Assembly (NCBI GenBank): GCA_013816645.1 | Contig: JACDEC010000085.1 | Coordinates: 1 to 9,792, forward strand | DNA length: 9,792 nucleotides | Origin: Planctomycetota bacterium | GTDB lineage: Bacteria; Planctomycetota; UBA11346 | Reading direction: 5' to 3' | In this document: positions 6,361 through 9,792 of the stretch, one piece after another | Numbering within the stretch: position 1 is the stretch's first letter | Layout of the letters: each line of letters starts with the position of its first letter | The notes under the pieces: generated by a model | What the model was told of the DNA's origin: nothing | Database searches by the model: none | Seen by the model: only the letters and a program-made list of their open reading frames with translations | Made by a program: the position numbers and the translations under genes

Positions 6361-6744
6361 TCAGTGATGGCGATGGCGCAACCGCGCCCAGCGCTCCCGG
6401 CACCAGACCAGCGCCCGCCGCATGCGGTCGCGTGCCCACTGCTCGCTGCGCTGATTGAAGCAGAAAAGCCAGGGGATGCCGATGATCGCCAGGGGCGCGC
6501 CGGGGATCACCGGCAACAGCCAGCCGATGATGCCGACCACCAGCGCGATCAGGCCGAGGAACGGGTAGAGCACGCGTTGCCACATCGGCCGCTGGGGCGC
6601 CGGCTCTTCGAGGGTGTGCATGATGCGGGATGCGAAGGCGCTCATGCCGGCATTATCGGGAGCGCGTGCGGGGAGATCGTTTCGCGGCAGCGGAGCCTCT
6701 ACGAACTCGCGCTGCGTTAGCAGGCGATCCGGATCAGTCGTCAT
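6361..6744 (-). CDS. Small membrane protein with a hydrophobic LPVIPGAPL core (PGPGW/DUF454-like)
   Basis: 127 residues from the ATG at 6744. The central run from about 59 to 95, with VVGIIGWLLPVIPGAPLAII (69-88), would span the membrane once or twice as a hairpin around the Pro-Gly turn. It is followed by FNQRSEQWARDRMRRAL and an Arg/His-rich tail, probably cytoplasmic by the positive-inside rule. The Pro/Gly turn between two hydrophobic segments recalls small PGPGW and DUF454 (YbaN-type) membrane proteins; I do not claim firm membership and the function is unknown. This start overlaps the prfB end by 11 bases, with CAGG about 10 nt upstream. The first 33 codons have weaker third-position G/C than the rest, so the in-frame ATG at 6645 (94 residues) is a real alternative, though it lacks a ribosome binding site. 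The two genes are probably in one operon. Confidence 0.66.
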   Translation of the reverse strand: MTTDPDRLLTQREFVEAPLPRNDLPARAPDNAGMSAFASRIMHTLEEPAPQRPMWQRVLYPFLGLIALVVGIIGWLLPVIPGAPLAIIGIPWLFCFNQRSEQWARDRMRRALVWCRERWARLRHRHH

Positions 6745-7870
6745 CGGCGACAACCTGACGCCGATCCTGGCTCCCGCCGAGGCGCCAGCGCAGGTAGGAC
6801 TCGATGAAGGGCTGGAGATCGCCGTCGAGCACGTCGTGCGCCTGGTTGGAACTGTGGCCGCTGCGCAGGTCCTTCACCAATTGGGACGGCTGCAGGAAGT
6901 AGGAGCGGATCTGGTGGCCCCAGCCGATCGTCCCGCGTTCGCCCTTGAGGTCCTTCAATTCGTCCAGGCGCTCGGTCTCCTTGAGCTGCTGGATCTTGGC
7001 GATCAGCATCTTCATCGCCGTCATCTTGTTCTGGACCTGGCTGCGCTCCTTCTGGCAGGCGACCACCAGGCCGGTCGGCAGGTGGGTCAGGCGCACCGCG
7101 GAATCGGTCTTGTTGACGTGCTGGCCACCGGCACCGCCGGCGCGGTAGGTGTCGACGCGCAGTTCCTTGTCCGGGATCTCCTCGACGGTCTCGGCGTCGG
7201 CGACCTCGGGGGTGACCTCGACCGCGGCGAAGCTGGTCTGGCGCTTGCCGTCGGCGTTGAACGGGCTCATGCGCACCAGGCGGTGGGTGCCCATCTCGGA
7301 TTTGAGGAAACCGTAGGCGTTGGGCCCGCGGATCGACAGGGTGCAACTCTTGAGCCCGGCCTCTTCACCGGGGAGCATGTCGATGATCTCGAGCGCGTAG
7401 CCGTTCTTCTGGCAGTACGCGCTGTACATGCGGAAGAGCATCGACGCCCAGTCGCAGGCCTCGACGCCGCCCGCTCCGGGCTTGATGGTCATGAACACGT
7501 CTGAGGTGTCGTACCGGCCGGAGAGGGCGAGGCGGATCTCCAGGCGCTCGTATTCGTCGCGCAGCCGCGCGATCTCGCCGCGCACCTCGTCCTGACTGCC
7601 TTCGTCAGCCTCGGCTTCGGCCATGGCCAGGAAGTCCTTGGCGTCGGACAGCCGCTTGGACATCTGCTGATACGGCTCGACCACCGCCTTCATCGACTTC
7701 AAGATGCCCACCACCTGCTTGGCCCGCCCCTGGTCGTTCCAAAAGCTGCCCTCGCCCATGCGCGACTCGAGCTCGCGGATCTCCTCGGCCTTGGCCGCGA
7801 CGTTGACCAGCTTGGCGAACTGGGCGAGCTTGCGCTCGAGGTCGTGCAGGGATTCGCTGAGTTCGCTCAC
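6734..7870 (-). CDS. prfB: Peptide chain release factor 2
   Basis: 378 residues, a full-length RF2 (E. coli: 365). It recognises UGA and UAA stop codons on the ribosome and triggers release of the finished protein. The N-terminal helical domain (1-115) includes the family's FWND (43-46). GAGGVEACDWASMLFRMY (132-149) follows. The stop-codon-reading tripeptide SPF is at 202-204 and distinguishes RF2 from RF1 (PxT). The catalytic GGQ loop is at 248-250 in AGGAGGQHVNKTDSAVRLTH (244-263). GWGHQIRSY (316-324) and the C-terminal helix complete the fold. It starts with GTG at 7870; an in-frame TGA lies at 7894-7892, so no longer start exists, and the next ATG (residue 38) would cut into the first domain. 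There is no clear ribosome binding site. The frame is continuous through the N-terminus, so the programmed +1 frameshift common in prfB is absent. Overlaps the following small membrane gene. Confidence 0.97.
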   Translation of the reverse strand: MSELSESLHDLERKLAQFAKLVNVAAKAEEIRELESRMGEGSFWNDQGRAKQVVGILKSMKAVVEPYQQMSKRLSDAKDFLAMAEAEADEGSQDEVRGEIARLRDEYERLEIRLALSGRYDTSDVFMTIKPGAGGVEACDWASMLFRMYSAYCQKNGYALEIIDMLPGEEAGLKSCTLSIRGPNAYGFLKSEMGTHRLVRMSPFNADGKRQTSFAAVEVTPEVADAETVEEIPDKELRVDTYRAGGAGGQHVNKTDSAVRLTHLPTGLVVACQKERSQVQNKMTAMKMLIAKIQQLKETERLDELKDLKGERGTIGWGHQIRSYFLQPSQLVKDLRSGHSSNQAHDVLDGDLQPFIESYLRWRLGGSQDRRQVVADDD

Positions 7871-7913
7871 GGGGCGTGCAGTGTGGCCCGATCACGCGCG
7901 GCGCAACCGGGAC

Positions 7914-7950
7914 ACCATTGGTCGCCGCGCCGTTCCGCCCCTGGGCGCGG
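7914..7950. promoter_or_regulatory. Divergent prfB/ABC intergenic region with a GC-rich inverted repeat
   Basis: The 105-bp gap between the divergent starts must hold both promoters, but no convincing -35/-10 pair is visible. It contains CCGCGCC (7925-7931) and GGCGCGG (7944-7950), a perfect 7-bp inverted repeat with a 12-base loop, and a small palindrome ACCATTGGT (7914-7922) just before it. In this base composition GC-rich repeats arise easily, so a role in control is only possible. Confidence 0.25.
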
Positions 7951-7964
7951 ACTCGCAGGCGGCT

Positions 7965-7968
7965 AGGG
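7965..7968 (+). promoter_or_regulatory. Probable ribosome binding site of the ABC transporter gene
   Basis: AGGG with a 7-nt spacer to the ATG at 7976. It is a moderate match with good spacing and agrees with a start just before the first membrane segment. Confidence 0.45.
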
Positions 7969-7975
7969 TGCGGCG

Positions 7976-9781
7976 ATGGATCGCGACCGCCGCTGGCACG
8001 ATTTCCGGCTGCTCGGTCGCATGGCCGCCTTCGGCTGGCGCTACCGCGCCCGCTGGCTGGCCATGCTCGGCGCCACCGCCGCGGTCGGCGGCCTGACCGG
8101 CGCGCTGTTCTTCTTCATGCACCTGCTGCTCCAGGCGCTGATGGGCCATCCGGAGAAGCTCGCCGCCTTGCTGACCATGGTCGGCATGCAGGCGCCCGAC
8201 GCGGTGTCCGGCATGCGCGGACTCGGCCTGGTCATGCTCGCCTTGTCGCCGGTGATGGGCCTGCTGGCCTATGCCGCTTTCTACCTGGGCTCGTGGATGG
8301 GGCACCGCTGCATGCAGGACCTGCGCGCCACGTTCGTCGCCCACCTCATCGAGCTCGAACTCGCCTTCCATTCGCAGCTGACCAAGGGCGACCTGCTCAC
8401 CCGGCTGACCGGCGACCTCCAGACGATGCAGCGCATCTTCGCCACGATCTACGGCAAGATCATGCAGCGGCCCGCCGCCGCGATCGGCGCGATCGTCTCG
8501 CTGTTCGTGATCGACTGGCGGGCGGCCTGCGTGGTGATCTTCCTGCTCCTGCCGATGCTGGCCACGGTCGGCGCGCTGCTGCGCCGGGTGCGCCAGCGTT
8601 CGCGCCGCGCGCGCGAACGCATGGCCGACAACCTCGCCGCGCTCGAGCAGATCACCTCGGGCATCCGGGTGATCAAGGCGATGGGCTCGTCGGTGGCCGA
8701 GGGCGAGCGCTACGCGCGCGCCAACCATCGCCTGTTCGACGCCAGCATGCGACTGGCGCGTTCGCGATCGGTGGTCGACTCGCTGACCAGCCTGGCGATC
8801 TTCGCGATCACCGGCTCCGCGCTGGTCGGCGGCAGTTGGGCGATCTCCCGCGGCTGGATCACCGCCGACAAGCTGTTCGCCTTCATCGGCGCCCTGGGCT
8901 TCGCCACCAGCAACCTGCGCGCCGGCAACCGCGCCTGGGGCGACCTGCAGGAGGCGCTCCCCTCCGCCGAGCGGGTGTTCGAGATCCTCGATCGCCCGTC
9001 GCGCATCGTCGATCGTCCTGATGCCGTCGACTGCCCGGCGCCCCGTTCGCTGATCCGCCTCGAGGGCGTGCATTTCGCCTACGGTCCCGGGGACGAGGTC
9101 CTCAACCGCCTGGATCTCGACATCCCGGTCGGCAAGACCATCGCCCTGGTCGGCGAATCGGGGGCGGGCAAGAGCACGATCCTCAATCTGCTCCCGCGCT
9201 TCTACGATCCCACCGCCGGGCGCGTGACCATCGACGGCGTCGACATCCGCTCGTTCCGCCAGCGCTCGCTGGTCGCCAAGGTCGCGATCGTCCAGCAGGA
9301 CAGCTTCCTGTTCGACGACACCATCGCCGCGAACATCCGCTACGGCCGCCCCGAAGCGAGCGACGCCGAGATCGAAACCGCCGCCCGCCGCGCGCACCTG
9401 CACGACACCATCATCTCACTCGAAGGTGGCCTCGGCTACGCGACCCCGGTCGGCGACCGCGGAGAGCGCTTATCGGGCGGACAGCGCCAGCGGGTGGCCA
9501 TCGCCCGCGCCCTGCTGCGCGACGCTCCGCTGCTGCTGCTCGACGAGCCGACCAGCGCGCTCGACGCCGACAGCGAACGCCACATCCAGGAGGCGCTCGG
9601 CGAACTGATGAAGGGCCGCACCTCGGTGATCATCGCCCACCGCCTGAGCACCATCCGCCACGCCGACATCATCCATGTGCTCGGCAAGGGCCGCGGCGTG
9701 ATCGAATCCGGCACCCACCGCGAACTCGTCGAGCGCGGCGGCGAATACGCGCGGCTGGTCAGTATCCAGGAACTGAGATAA
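7976..9781 (+). CDS. ABC exporter half-transporter, MsbA-like (membrane domain fused to ATPase)
   Basis: 601 residues, the usual length for a homodimeric type IV (MsbA-fold) exporter. The membrane part has hydrophobic segments near 27-54, 83-105, 165-200 and 265-312, consistent with six helices, and FHSQLTKGDLLTRLTGDLQTM (131-151) typical of the intracellular loop. The ATPase (about 359-601) is complete: Walker A GESGAGKST (393-401), Q-loop VQQD (439-442), signature LSGGQ (499-503), Walker B LLLLDEP (519-525), D-loop SALD (527-530) and H-loop His555 in IIAHRLSTI. All catalytic residues are present, so it should be active in the inner membrane. MsbA relatives flip lipid A-core, other lipids or export drugs and peptides; the substrate cannot be told from sequence and no lipid A gene is adjacent, so no symbol is given. 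Divergent from prfB. The TAA at 9779-9781 is 11 bp from the window edge. Confidence 0.95.
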   Translation: MDRDRRWHDFRLLGRMAAFGWRYRARWLAMLGATAAVGGLTGALFFFMHLLLQALMGHPEKLAALLTMVGMQAPDAVSGMRGLGLVMLALSPVMGLLAYAAFYLGSWMGHRCMQDLRATFVAHLIELELAFHSQLTKGDLLTRLTGDLQTMQRIFATIYGKIMQRPAAAIGAIVSLFVIDWRAACVVIFLLLPMLATVGALLRRVRQRSRRARERMADNLAALEQITSGIRVIKAMGSSVAEGERYARANHRLFDASMRLARSRSVVDSLTSLAIFAITGSALVGGSWAISRGWITADKLFAFIGALGFATSNLRAGNRAWGDLQEALPSAERVFEILDRPSRIVDRPDAVDCPAPRSLIRLEGVHFAYGPGDEVLNRLDLDIPVGKTIALVGESGAGKSTILNLLPRFYDPTAGRVTIDGVDIRSFRQRSLVAKVAIVQQDSFLFDDTIAANIRYGRPEASDAEIETAARRAHLHDTIISLEGGLGYATPVGDRGERLSGGQRQRVAIARALLRDAPLLLLDEPTSALDADSERHIQEALGELMKGRTSVIIAHRLSTIRHADIIHVLGKGRGVIESGTHRELVERGGEYARLVSIQELR

Positions 9782-9792
9782 CTGGGGACGGG

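Noticed and set aside
7892..9403. A 503-codon open frame on the minus strand, antisense to the ABC transporter gene
   Set aside because: Its composition is typical of a shadow frame (Ala/Gly/Arg/His/Asp, no motifs), and the opposite strand encodes a full ABC exporter with every ATPase motif.
7976..9781. Naming the ABC gene msbA
   Set aside because: Only the general half-exporter fold is evident. No lpxK or other lipid A gene is adjacent, and drug, peptide and lipid exporters share all the motifs seen.

Overview
The window is high-GC DNA (roughly two-thirds G+C by eye, with a strong G/C preference at third codon positions). It is densely coded with short intergenic gaps and comes from a Gram-negative bacterium: it encodes an outer-membrane secretin, a lipobox protein and an MsbA-like exporter. 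A TPR-bearing secretin followed directly by a PilM-like gene recalls the type IV pilus loci of the Planctomycetes-Verrucomicrobia group, so a high-GC planctomycete or relative is my best guess. This is inference from gene content, and no rRNA or other phylogenetic marker is present to settle it. I see no mobile element, tRNA, rRNA or CRISPR array.

Layout. (1) 1-3106, minus strand: a secretin gene followed by a pilM-like gene that runs off the left edge; they overlap by one base (TGATG). These are parts of a type IV pilus or related type II secretion machine: the outer-membrane pore and the cytoplasmic actin-like platform protein. (2) 3107-3288: a divergent control region with three closely packed inverted repeats; the one nearest the secretin would sit just upstream of its ribosome binding site. 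(3) 3289-4359, plus strand: gcvT, the aminomethyltransferase of the glycine cleavage system, without the other gcv genes. (4) 4510-6356, plus strand: an unrecognised 448-residue lipoprotein and an unrecognised 167-residue Ala-rich exported protein, overlapping by ATGA, probably one transcription unit. (5) 6361-7870, minus strand: prfB (release factor 2), followed by an overlapping small membrane protein gene that converges on unit 4 with only 4 bp between the stop codons. (6) 7976-9781, plus strand, divergent from prfB: a complete MsbA-like ABC half-transporter.

The genes are mostly housekeeping or envelope functions and do not form one pathway. The least explained parts are the lipoprotein/exported-protein pair, the hairpin-rich secretin leader and the Gly-rich insert in the secretin. 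RF2 lacks the usual frameshift autoregulation. I do not see clear evidence for a wholly new biological system; the lipoprotein pair is the best candidate for undescribed function. Several long open frames antisense to the secretin, lipoprotein and ABC genes are judged to be GC-rich shadows.
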